From: Oryzias latipes | Lineage: Eukaryota > Chordata > Actinopteri > Beloniformes > Adrianichthyidae | Length of the DNA stretch: 64,000 bases | Assembly: GCF_002234675.1 (NCBI RefSeq) | Contig: NC_019866.2 | Location: forward strand, 24,839,531-24,903,530 | Reading direction: 5' to 3' | Part shown: positions 34,954 through 44,519 of the stretch, piece after piece | Position numbering within the stretch: the stretch's first letter is position 1 | How the letters are laid out: each line of letters opens with the position of its first letter | Notes under the pieces: generated by a model | Told to the model about the DNA's origin: nothing | Databases searched by the model: none | The model's input: only the letters and a program-made list of their open reading frames with translations | Made by a program: the position numbers and the translations under genes

Positions 34954-37510
34954 AGTTGCCGCAAATGAAGCTGCCTTAGAAGTTCAACTGGAACAAGAAA
35001 ATCGAATTAGGGAAATTGAAAAACAAGAAGCAGAAATTGCACAGAAACAACGAGAGCTGGAAGCAAAGCGCAGAGAAGTGGATCGACTGGAAACAATCAA
35101 AAGGCTTCAAGCTGCTAAAGCAAGACAAAGAGTATATGAGCAGAGTGAAAGTTCAGATGAAGACACGTATGATGTGCTCCACCAGCAAACCTCTGGTAAG
35201 GAAAAAAGGGTTAAGTCAGAAACCAGTAGCTTACCCCTCAGACCTCCTTTCCCACCTCAAAATGTGATCTCCACTCCAGAAGTAAACACAACAGAGCTGG
35301 TAAGAGCCTTCGCAGAATCTCTCAACGCAAATCGTCTCCCGGTCCCAGAGCCAACTAAATTCAATGGTGACCCACTCAGATACAACGACTGGAAGATTTC
35401 ATTTCTGACTCTTGTTGACAGGAAAGCTTTACCAGCCGAAGAGAAGACATACTATTTGCGGAAGTATGTAAGTGGACATGCAAGGAAAGCCATAGAAAGT
35501 TACTTTTTGCTGGGTACAGAATCTGCCTACAATGCAGCATGGACAGTTCTTGAAGACAGGTATGGCAATCCATTCCTCATTGCTAAGGCATTTAGAGACA
35601 AACTTGACGCATGGCCAAAGATCAGTTCCAAGGGCAGTGTGGAACTTCAAGAATATGCTGACTTTCTTCGCAGTTGTAATGCAGCCATGCCACACATCAA
35701 AGGTCTCGAAGTACTAAATGACTGCAATGAAAACCAAAAAATGCTTGCAAAACTTCCTGACTGGCTCACATCAAGGTGGAACAGAAAGGTTACAGAAGTC
35801 CAAGAACAGAGCCACATATTTCCAAGTTTCAGCGATTTTGTTGCGTTCATCTCATGTGAAGCCAAAATTGCATGTAATCCCATAACTTCTCTCTATGCTC
35901 TGAAACCAAGAGAAAATGAGAAAACAAAGTTACAAACAACCAGGACTCATGGCGCAAAGGTCATGGCACTGAACTCCAATGAAAGGGCTGTCAGTTTAAG
36001 CTGTGTCTATTGTGAGAAAGCAGGTCACAGTCTGCAGAAATGTTTCAAATTCATGAATGAGAACATTGGAGAAAGACTGAAGTTTGCACAAGAGAAGAAG
36101 TTATGCTCTGGCTGTTTGAAGTTGGGCCATCGCTCCAAGGATTGTCACAACAGAGAAACCTGTGACACATGTAAGAAAAAACATCCAACATGTCTTCACG
36201 ACACACGGACTAAAGAAGAGCGAACTCGGACAAAGAACAATGAAGCAAGGAGCACTGATAAAACAAAACAAAGGAAACCAGATTCAACACTACAAGATAA
36301 CAATTTCACACAAACAAGTGAAGCAACTTCTAACAGAGTAATGCAGAATGTCAAGGATACTCACACATCCTCTATTGTTCCTGTGTGGGTTTCAGCTGAA
36401 AGTGAGCCAGAGCGTGAAGTTCTAGTGTATGCACTTCTTGATACACAGAGCGACACGACCTTCATTTTACAGGAAACTGCCAGAGCCTTGCACACTGTAA
36501 ATGAGGTTGTTCAGCTAAGGCTTACTACAATGTCATCAAGAAATACTGTTGTTACCTGTCACAAGCTCTCTGGTTTACAAGTAAGAGGATTTTACTCAAA
36601 TCAGATCATCCCTCTGCCAGTAACATATGCCAGAGACTTCATTCCAGCGAATCGGGATCACATTCCAACACCAGCAACTGCCAAGGCATGGCCCCATCTT
36701 GAACACATTGCAGATGAAATCGCTCCACTCCAAAGTTGTGATGTTGGTCTTCTGATTGGTTATAACTGCCCACAAGCACTCATACCCCGTGAAGTGGTTT
36801 CTGGCAAGGAAAATCAGCCCTTTGGACAAAAAACTGATCTGGGCTGGAGTATCGTGGGCTTTGGCATTCCATGTCTTGATTATGGTGATGCCTTTGGAGT
36901 AAGCCACAAAGTCATTGTGAAGCAAGTGGTTCCAGGTGTTCAACCATCTTCAAGGTTCACCAATGAAGTGCATTACGTGTGCAGAACTCAAATAAAGGAA
37001 ATGGTCTCACCTGCTAATGTAATCAAGCTGCTGGAGTCTGACTTTGCAGAAAGAGCTGCAGAAGATGTTAAGATCTCCCAAGAAGATCTCAGGTTTCTGA
37101 CAAAGATGAAGGAAGGCATCAGGCTCAAGGAGAATGGACATTTTGAGATGCCACTTCCGTTTAAGAGTGACAAACCTAACTTACCTGACAACAAATCATG
37201 TGCCATACATAGGCTCAGATGTTTGGAAAGAAAGTTGAGAAGAAACAAGCAATACTACATGGATTACAAGAAGTTCATGGAAGAAATCATCGCTCACGGC
37301 GACACTGAAAAGGTTCCTGAGCAAGACATCAACAATACCCCAGCATGGTACATTCCACACCATGGGGTGTACCACCCACAGAAACCAGGAAAGATTCGCA
37401 TTGTCTTTGATGGCTCTGCTAAGTTTCAAGGAACATCCATTAATGACCATCTTTTGACTGGCCCAGAGCTTACAAACACCCTGCTCGGAGTATTGTGTCG
37501 TTTCCGTTGA
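34874..37510 (+). CDS. BEL gag C-terminus, protease and start of RT
   Basis: 878 codons. The true start is upstream in the other frame. Residues about 35-95 form a Glu/Lys/Arg-rich coiled coil. A DUF1759-type Gag region follows (FNGDPLRYNDWKISFLTLVD, about 162-260). Two CCHC zinc knuckles lie at about 376-389 (CVYCEKAGHSLQKC) and 411-424 (CSGCLKLGHRSKDC). The aspartic protease active site reads ALLDTQSDTTFI (about 520-532), of A17/DUF1758 type. RT begins near 840 (GKIRIVFDGSAKFQGTSIND). The frame ends at an in-frame TGA (37508-37510) inside RT; the same frame resumes at once. As it stands, this copy cannot make a full polyprotein without readthrough. Confidence 0.9.
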   Translation: MLNLISPKTSSKCSSRHSSKRQEAAAEVAANEAALEVQLEQENRIREIEKQEAEIAQKQRELEAKRREVDRLETIKRLQAAKARQRVYEQSESSDEDTYDVLHQQTSGKEKRVKSETSSLPLRPPFPPQNVISTPEVNTTELVRAFAESLNANRLPVPEPTKFNGDPLRYNDWKISFLTLVDRKALPAEEKTYYLRKYVSGHARKAIESYFLLGTESAYNAAWTVLEDRYGNPFLIAKAFRDKLDAWPKISSKGSVELQEYADFLRSCNAAMPHIKGLEVLNDCNENQKMLAKLPDWLTSRWNRKVTEVQEQSHIFPSFSDFVAFISCEAKIACNPITSLYALKPRENEKTKLQTTRTHGAKVMALNSNERAVSLSCVYCEKAGHSLQKCFKFMNENIGERLKFAQEKKLCSGCLKLGHRSKDCHNRETCDTCKKKHPTCLHDTRTKEERTRTKNNEARSTDKTKQRKPDSTLQDNNFTQTSEATSNRVMQNVKDTHTSSIVPVWVSAESEPEREVLVYALLDTQSDTTFILQETARALHTVNEVVQLRLTTMSSRNTVVTCHKLSGLQVRGFYSNQIIPLPVTYARDFIPANRDHIPTPATAKAWPHLEHIADEIAPLQSCDVGLLIGYNCPQALIPREVVSGKENQPFGQKTDLGWSIVGFGIPCLDYGDAFGVSHKVIVKQVVPGVQPSSRFTNEVHYVCRTQIKEMVSPANVIKLLESDFAERAAEDVKISQEDLRFLTKMKEGIRLKENGHFEMPLPFKSDKPNLPDNKSCAIHRLRCLERKLRRNKQYYMDYKKFMEEIIAHGDTEKVPEQDINNTPAWYIPHHGVYHPQKPGKIRIVFDGSAKFQGTSINDHLLTGPELTNTLLGVLCRFR

Positions 37511-37516
37511 AGCCCA

Positions 37517-40372
37517 GTGGCTATAATGTGCGATATTGAACGCATGTTTCACCAGTTTCACGTGTGTGCTGCTGACCAAGACTACCTACGGTTCTTATGG
37601 TGGGAGAATGGCGACCTCGACACCCCATGTACCATCTACAGAATGAAAGTTCATCTGTTCGGTGCGGCATCTTCTCCAGGCTGCGCTAACTATGGCCTCA
37701 AACATCTGGCAGCTGAAGGAGAAGGACGCTTCAGTAAGGAAACAGTGAAGTTTATAAAAACAAACTTCTATGTCGACGATGGCTTAGCAAGTGTTGATAC
37801 GGAAAGCCAAGCAGTACAGTTAGTCAAAGAGGCACGTGAACTCTGCAGCACAGGCAAACTTCGATTACACAAGTTCATATCAAACAGCACAAAGGTCTTG
37901 TATTCCCTTCCAAAGGAAGAATGTTTAGTATCTGCCAAAAATAAGGACATGGCATTGAGTGAAATCCACATAGAGAGAGCACTAGGCGTGCAATGGTGTG
38001 TGGAATCAGACCAGTTCCAGTTCAGAGTGACTGTTAAGGAAAATCCACTCACTCGAAGAGGAGTTTTATCCACAGTCGCCTCTGTGTTCGATCCACTTGG
38101 ATTTGTGTCACCCTTCATCCTGCTAGGAAAGCAGATCCTGCAGCAGATGTGTCGAGATAAACTCAGCTGGGATGACACCTTACCTGAAAATCTTCGACCT
38201 CAGTGGGAATCTTGGCTGCTTGATCTAAGGAATTTGGCAAAGGTAAAGATTCAAAGATGCTACACTCCAAATAACTTCAAGGCAGAGCATTATGAACTGC
38301 ACCATTTCTATGACGCCAGTACTTCTGGATACGGCATGTGTACCTACCTCAGAGCAGTAAGCACATCTGGTGAAGTCCACTGTTCCTTGGTGATGGGAAG
38401 ATCAAGAGTTCCACCATCGAAAGTTACAACCATTCCCCGACTTGAGTTGTCAGCTGCTGTAGTTGCTGTTCGCACTGGTGATATGCTGAAAAAGGAACTG
38501 GAAGTTGAAATGTTGCAAGAAACCTACTGGACCGATTCAAAGGTTGTTCTAGGATACATCGCGAATGAAGCCAGGAGGTTCCATGTTTTTGTTGCAAACA
38601 GAGTTGAACGTATCAAACAAAGCACAGAGCCTGAACAGTGGAGGTATGTGGCGTCTGAAGAGAACCCAGCAGACCATGCCTCTAGAGGTCTTACAGCTGA
38701 ACAACTTATAGCCTCAAACTGGTTTCAAGGTCCAGATTTTCTCTGGCAGAAGGTCATGTCCAGTGGTGAGATCAAGGTGGGAGAGATATCAAGCAGTGAT
38801 CCGGAAGTCAAGAAGGTTCAGGTGCTCAAGACACAAGCCAAAGAACAAATATCTCTTCTGGATCGCATACACAAGTTCTCAGACTGGTCAAGAATGATCA
38901 AAGCCATTGCTAGACTCAAGCGCCTTGCAAAGGAAGTGAAGGAACGCAAGAGAAGATCTTGTGAAGTCAGTAATGTGGAAGAAAGAAGGGAAGCAGAGCT
39001 GACAGTTATCAGAATGGTTCAAGATGCTGCCTTCTCGCATGAAATAAAGTCCCTTCAAAATCCCACATCAATACAAACCAAAGACATTGTCAAAAAGTTA
39101 CATAAATTGAGTGCATTTCTGGATGACCAAGGCTCACTTCGAGTTGGAGGACGTCTCAAGCATGCTGCTTTACATTCTAATATCAAGCATCCAGTTATCT
39201 TACCAAGAGACCGCCATGTGTCAATGTTACTCATCAAGCATTACCATGAGAAAACATACCATCAAGGACGAGGGATCACTATGAACAAGCTCCGCGCAAG
39301 TGGATATTGGATCCTTGGGTGCAGCAAGGTTGTATCCTCTTATATCCACAGATGTGTTAAATGCAGAAAGTTCAGGAGATGCACAGAACAGCAGAAAATG
39401 GCAGACCTCCCGGAAGATCGGATGGAGACTACTCCACCATTCACCTACTGTGGGATGGACTGCTTTGGTCCTTTTTATGTCAAGGAAGGCAGGAAGGAGC
39501 TAAAGCGCTACGGCTTGTTAATCACCTGCATGTGCTCTAGAGCAGTGCACATAGAAATGCTTGATGATTTAACCACCGATGCCTTCATCAATGCACTGCG
39601 TGCATTCATCGCCATAAGAGGCTCAGTTCGTCAGATAAGATGTGATCAGGGAACAAACTTTGTTGGTGCAAGAAATGAGTTTGCAGAGGCATTCAAGGAA
39701 ATGGACCAAATCAAGCTGGAAAATCTGGAATGCGAGTTTCTCATGAACACCCCAGCTTCAAGTCATATGGGTGGTGTCTGGGAACGACAAATCCGCACCA
39801 TAAGAAGTGTTCTGTCATCCATCCTTGAACAATCAGCTAAACAACTTGACAGCTCCTCTCTAAGAACTTTCCTTTATGAAGTCATGGCAGTGATAAATAG
39901 TCGACCTCTTACCACAGATCAACTATGTGACCCATCAAGCCCAGAACCTCTGACGCCAAACCACATATTGACCATGAAGTCCACAATCATCTCTCCACCA
40001 CCAGGCAAGTTTGTCAAGGAAGATCTTTATCTTCAGAAGAGGTGGCGTCGTGTTCAACTCCTTGCCAATACCTTTTGGACAAGATGGAAAAAGGAGTACT
40101 TGCTGAATCTTCAAAGTAGGCAAAAATGGACTAAACAATACCGAAATGCCCAAATCAATGATATTGTACTTTTGAAAGATGAAATAACACCACGAAACCA
40201 GTGTAAGTTGGCAAAAATCGTTGATGTGTACCCTAGTAAGGATGAAAGAGTGAGAAAGGTCAAGCTACTGATGATTGATCGCTCTCTAGATGAAACAGGA
40301 AAGCGTATCTCCAAACCTGTTTACCTGGAAAGGCCCATTCAGAAGACAGTTGTCCTGTTGGAAGCAAATTAA
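37517..40372 (+). CDS. BEL RT (catalytic part), RNase H and integrase
   Basis: 951 codons in the same frame as the preceding ORF, separated only by the TGA. RT palm continues with DIERMFHQF; the catalytic box is FYVDDGLAS (about residue 84-92). The RNase H region follows (FYDASTSGYGMCTYL near 264, then ELSAAVVAVR and YWTDSKVVLGYI). The integrase has an HHCC zinc finger (HYHEKTYHQGRG ... CVKCRK, about 575-618) and a D,D-35-E core: GMDCFGPF (about 648), RCDQGTNFVG (about 709), WERQIRTI (Glu about 756). The C-terminus is of the DUF5641 type found in BEL/Pao. It ends TAA at 40370, about 150 bp before the 3' LTR. The Met at 37517 is not a true start. Confidence 0.93.
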   Translation: MAIMCDIERMFHQFHVCAADQDYLRFLWWENGDLDTPCTIYRMKVHLFGAASSPGCANYGLKHLAAEGEGRFSKETVKFIKTNFYVDDGLASVDTESQAVQLVKEARELCSTGKLRLHKFISNSTKVLYSLPKEECLVSAKNKDMALSEIHIERALGVQWCVESDQFQFRVTVKENPLTRRGVLSTVASVFDPLGFVSPFILLGKQILQQMCRDKLSWDDTLPENLRPQWESWLLDLRNLAKVKIQRCYTPNNFKAEHYELHHFYDASTSGYGMCTYLRAVSTSGEVHCSLVMGRSRVPPSKVTTIPRLELSAAVVAVRTGDMLKKELEVEMLQETYWTDSKVVLGYIANEARRFHVFVANRVERIKQSTEPEQWRYVASEENPADHASRGLTAEQLIASNWFQGPDFLWQKVMSSGEIKVGEISSSDPEVKKVQVLKTQAKEQISLLDRIHKFSDWSRMIKAIARLKRLAKEVKERKRRSCEVSNVEERREAELTVIRMVQDAAFSHEIKSLQNPTSIQTKDIVKKLHKLSAFLDDQGSLRVGGRLKHAALHSNIKHPVILPRDRHVSMLLIKHYHEKTYHQGRGITMNKLRASGYWILGCSKVVSSYIHRCVKCRKFRRCTEQQKMADLPEDRMETTPPFTYCGMDCFGPFYVKEGRKELKRYGLLITCMCSRAVHIEMLDDLTTDAFINALRAFIAIRGSVRQIRCDQGTNFVGARNEFAEAFKEMDQIKLENLECEFLMNTPASSHMGGVWERQIRTIRSVLSSILEQSAKQLDSSSLRTFLYEVMAVINSRPLTTDQLCDPSSPEPLTPNHILTMKSTIISPPPGKFVKEDLYLQKRWRRVQLLANTFWTRWKKEYLLNLQSRQKWTKQYRNAQINDIVLLKDEITPRNQCKLAKIVDVYPSKDERVRKVKLLMIDRSLDETGKRISKPVYLERPIQKTVVLLEAN

Positions 40373-40508
40373 GGAGACTGAACTCTTAATACTCTAAATA
40401 AAAGAGTAACAAGTCATATTCCATAATTAGTTCACAATTCATTGCATATTAAGAATAACTAGTTCATAAGTTTAAAAGAAATATTTAGTTCTATAAATCA
40501 CAAGTGAT

Positions 40509-40517
40509 TGGTGGGAG
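40509..40517 (+). promoter_or_regulatory. BEL polypurine tract
   Basis: TGGTGGGAG lies directly before the TGTAAC start of the 3' LTR, the expected position for plus-strand priming. It is short and interrupted by T. Confidence 0.55.
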
Positions 40518-40996
40518 TGTAACAGTCCCAAACATTTATGTGTTTATTCTGTTGTTGTAAATTATATTTTAATTTGCGCCATCTAGTGGTGAGAGCATGT
40601 GGAACAAAGTTCAATTAAAGTTCCACACGGACTCATTTAACTACGCACACAGCTATCAGCGCATTGCTGCAGCCACGTGAAGATCTCCGGTAAGATCGTT
40701 AGAAATCACATCGATGTATAACAGAATTATCAATGTAATAATTTGTTTATTGTACTTATTTAGAAAGTTAAAGGAAAGTTGAAGCCAAATGAGTAATTAG
40801 CCCCTCGTGGATGTCAGCCCACGAGGTTTGTGTGCTTTTATTTGTATAATTTAAGATTCATATTTTGTAAGCTGTAGAATTATTTTTGATGCATATTTGT
40901 GTTTTTTATTTTGCTGCCAGTTCTCACGGGTTGTGAAGACCAATAAACCCTGTTTTAAACACCTCGTGCTCATGCTAATTCCTCGAGGGTGCTACA
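40518..40996 (+). repeat. BEL 3' LTR
   Basis: 479 bp, same length and ends as the 5' LTR. It is followed by the ATATT target duplication. Confidence 0.95.
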
Positions 40997-41001
40997 ATAT
41001 T

Positions 41002-42529
41002 CAATGTTTGTTAAAAAAAGTCCCGGCCATGCTTTCAAAGTGTCTCTCTTTAGTTACAAAAGCAGAGTCTGCTTCTTCTCCTCCCTAAAAGACACACAAC
41101 ACTCTTCCTTTCTCCACTTTCTCCGCTTGGTCCTATGTTCTGCTTTATACGTCTTCCTCTTCCTCACCAGCAGAGTCATCCCCTGTGGAATATTTCCTTT
41201 AAGGTAAGGAGCCTAATACTGCTGATAGAAAATAACAGCCACAGCCATTAAGGAGCACAGCTGTCATTCCTAACTGACCGGTTCATGTCAGAAGAAACGT
41301 TCACTCACCGTAGCATGATGTTGTGGATCCAGAGAAGACTTGAGAGTTTACAAAAACTACAACGTTACAAAAAGAAATCTCCACAGAGAGCAAAGCAAAG
41401 AAGCTCCAATCACCTCAGAGTAGAACTGAACTAGAGGAGCTAAAAACTGAACGCAAAGCAAAAGCCCAACAGAAGGAAATCCAAATACCTTTCAGTTCAG
41501 CCAGTGCCGAGCAAGTAACTGGATTGGTGAGCCAAGCAACAGAGGAGAGGAACTTCAGATCACAATCAACCTCTTAAATGATGGCAAGCAGGTGTGTAGC
41601 ACCTCACAGAGAGCCACAGGTGAGTGGGCGGGGTTCAGGGGACCCCCGGGCATCACACGGCTTGTGCTGGGCTCCATTTGAACACATCTTATCTGCCAAC
41701 CCTCAAGTTTATCTTTTCTCTGTCCCAAAAAATGCAGTTCAGTGACTTTTTTTGATACACTGAATGAACTTTTACTTTTCATGAAACACAAGTGTCACCA
41801 GTTCACGGTTTCTATTCAGGTGTTTTAGAAAAACCTGGAGGTTCATCTTCAACTATTTAGTTATTTGGGGCATTTTTTGTTTTTTTTACTGAGGCACACG
41901 TTGATTTCTGCTGCTTTTGCTTATCCAGACTCTAAAATAGACAAAGAAGTCTTTACATTCAGTGATACTGATCCATCAGTTTATGTCTGTTTTTTATCAA
42001 AGCTTCCTTGTTTCACCCAAAAAAAAGAAGCAAAACCAAATCCTAATAACAATAAAACATCACTTTACCGACACATGCAGGCAATTCTGTAACGCATCAA
42101 TACAGAAGAACAGTTAAATAAACAAGGGGGGGGGGGGGCTAATATGTTCTAAACCGCTTTATGAAGCGCCGAATGGCTTCATGGATTGGCAAACATCCAC
42201 CTTTCATTTTATTTCCTACTAAACGAGCCGCGTGACGTGGGGGCTTAAAGAGAAAACAAAACCTGTCATGTCAGCAGGTGGAATTGTATCGTCTCTTAAA
42301 TCATAAGCCTTTATGAATGGAATGGGATCAAAACACTTCCTTATAGATTTCATGGTGCCTTTCCACCCAAACAGAGCTGCTTGTGGCTCCCAGTTCATGG
42401 AAGAGACGCCAACACAGTTTCTACATTAAAAATAAAAACATTCCTCTTTGGACAGACTTGTCAGACTAGCTAGTAATCAGAATATTTAACATGTTGCTCC
42501 CCCTACCTCACCTACTGTAATCAGGCTTG
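41002..42529. other. Intergenic, no gene seen
   Basis: Mixed sequence right of the BEL element, with a poly-G run near 42126. No exon or element recognised. Confidence 0.5.
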
Positions 42530-43335
42530 GGGGAATAATTACAATTTTCATTACATCTATTATATATATTTCTCTGCAGAGGAAGGATTGTTTCCTAAAC
42601 CGGACCAGGCCGGCCCATTCCCCCTGCTTAGATGGAGGTTATATAGTGTTCATATTGATATTCTAAAAATGTCTATGAATATTATCACTATCCATTATAA
42701 GTACCATAGTGCATGAAACTTACTGTGAACATATTTGAGTTAAACTTCATAACAGTTAGTTGTTAATAGGCTGCCAGAACTTAGAAGCTGGGGAAAGTAT
42801 GGTGCACTGGGGTTCTGTCATCTACTCTCATCTACTTCTCTCTTCTATTCTGGATCATTTATTTATCATTTACTTCTCCATTCCTCTGTTTGGTTCAGTG
42901 CGATTCCTGCATTGTCCCCCTTTCCCACTTCCCTCTGGGGGAGTGGGAGTGATTCCAGATTCCAGTTGGCTCATCCCTGCTCCTGCACCTGGCAGTGGAT
43001 CCTCTGGCGCCCCCAGCCGTCCCCCCAACTCCATCTGGATGTAGCCCATCTGCTGGACTATTTAAATATGTAGTTGTAGAGTTAGATAAGTTAATTCTTC
43101 TCCGTGAGTTCTGGAACATCTTCTGTCCCTCCTTCATGTGGACACCCCTGAGGTTTCTGCTTTTTTCTGGAATCCGTTTTTTTAAGAGTTCTCCATTACA
43201 GAGAAGGAGGGTCTGAGAGCAGGGATGACCCATTTAATTGAATTCTATGACTTCATGTTCTAATACGATTACTGCTATGAAGCCCATTGAGACGACCACT
43301 GTTGTAATATCGGGCTTTATAAATAAGAATGAATT
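42530..43335 (+). mobile_element. Retroelement 3' fragment, family not assigned
   Basis: It contains GAAGCCCATTGAGACGACCA and ATCGGGCTTTATAAATAAGA ending in GAATTG, a tail that occurs widely in fish genomes at the ends of retroelement copies. No ORF. Confidence 0.5.
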
Positions 43336-44264
43336 GTTCTGCTACTGCTTCATTGTTCCGCCGGTCCTGTTCATGCAGTTTTATAAGGTGACTGTGTTCA
43401 TCTGCATTCAAACCTCAACAATATGTTTTCAATTACTATCAAAATAATGTTGTAAAATCCTCTTCTTGATGTTATTTCAGCTCCTAGCCATAAATAAAGT
43501 GGACTGACGCCTCTGGAAGGCGAGTTATCATGCAAACAGTTTACAGAGCAGAAGGGTCAGTAAAAAATGAATTATGAAATGTAAGCATCATTTCCTGTTT
43601 GTGTGAGAACATTAAAAAAAACAACAAAAGAGTTCAGTTTCTACCTTTGAGCTCATGATGGGACAGCATCAGTTACTTTAAATTCCAGTCATTCCCTCGT
43701 TCATCTAAAAGCACTAAAGTGGGAGCGGCTTCACATCAAGACACTGCTGTGTTGTTCTGTTGTGAATTCAGCTAAAGCTTTGCTGACTCACAGACTGGGA
43801 GTCCAAGTCATCAGGAAACAGATAAGTCAGGAAACCAGCTTCCTGCTGTGCCTGACAGACATAATCGAGGCATTTAAGCCGTGAGCAACATGCCTGCAGG
43901 CCACAGGGGATTAAAAACAGACACACAAAGGAGGAGGAGTCTCTGTCTCACACAGTATCATAGTAGAAATAGTTGAACCCTCACATGAAATCTGTGGCAT
44001 CACTTTAACATCCAACATCACCAGAACGCACCGTTCATGCAGAACCCGGGTCAGGTCCAGACTGCAGCGCCACAAACCCTTCCAACAAAACGTCAGTGCA
44101 GAGAGCTTTTCTGCTTCAATGTGCACGTCTGCATCATGGAACCTTCAGGCGTGTTTGGAAATGTCCTGGAACATGGAAAGTGTTTGGGTTTTTTAAAAGG
44201 TGGTGGGGGGGGGCATCTTTACAATAGAGAGAGGGATCTGATGACGTTTTATCTACATGTATAC
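43336..44264. other. Intergenic, no gene seen
   Basis: No exon, RNA gene or repeat recognised in this stretch. Confidence 0.5.
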
Positions 44265-44510
44265 ATGTCATACACCGCTCAAAAAAATAAAGGGGACACT
44301 ACAAAAACACATCCCAAACCAGAATGAAAGATTTTCGCTTTCATTTTTAGTTGCATGTGCTGACAACACAAACCACACAACAAATATTCATGGAAATGAA
44401 ATGCATTTGCCTACGGAGGTCTGGATGTGGAATCAGACACAAAGTGAAAGTGGGAGAAAAAAAACTCACCACATCCAACTGTAACTGATGTAACTGTGCA
44501 GCCCCCTCTG
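44265..44510 (+). repeat. Fragment of a DNA-element family (CTCAAAAAAATAAAGGGGAC)
   Basis: It starts with ACCGCTCAAAAAAATAAAGG, a terminus that recurs in many fish genomes as an inverted repeat of a DNA transposon. The partner end was not found within the next few hundred bases. The assignment rests on recall of that motif only. Confidence 0.35.
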
Positions 44511-44519
44511 TGGATTTAT

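Larger units (their letters stand above)
32620..40996 (+). mobile_element. BEL/Pao LTR retrotransposon, near-complete
   Basis: An 8.4-kb element with two 479-bp LTRs (32620-33098 and 40518-40996), each starting TGTAACAG and ending GCTACA. It is flanked by a 5-bp target duplication ATATT (32615-32619 and 40997-41001). The two LTRs differ at only about four positions, so insertion was recent. The order is gag, protease, RT, RNase H, integrase, as in BEL/Pao. Coding is broken by one frame change near 34940 and one in-frame TGA at 37508. A DNA transposon is nested in the leader. Confidence 0.96.
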
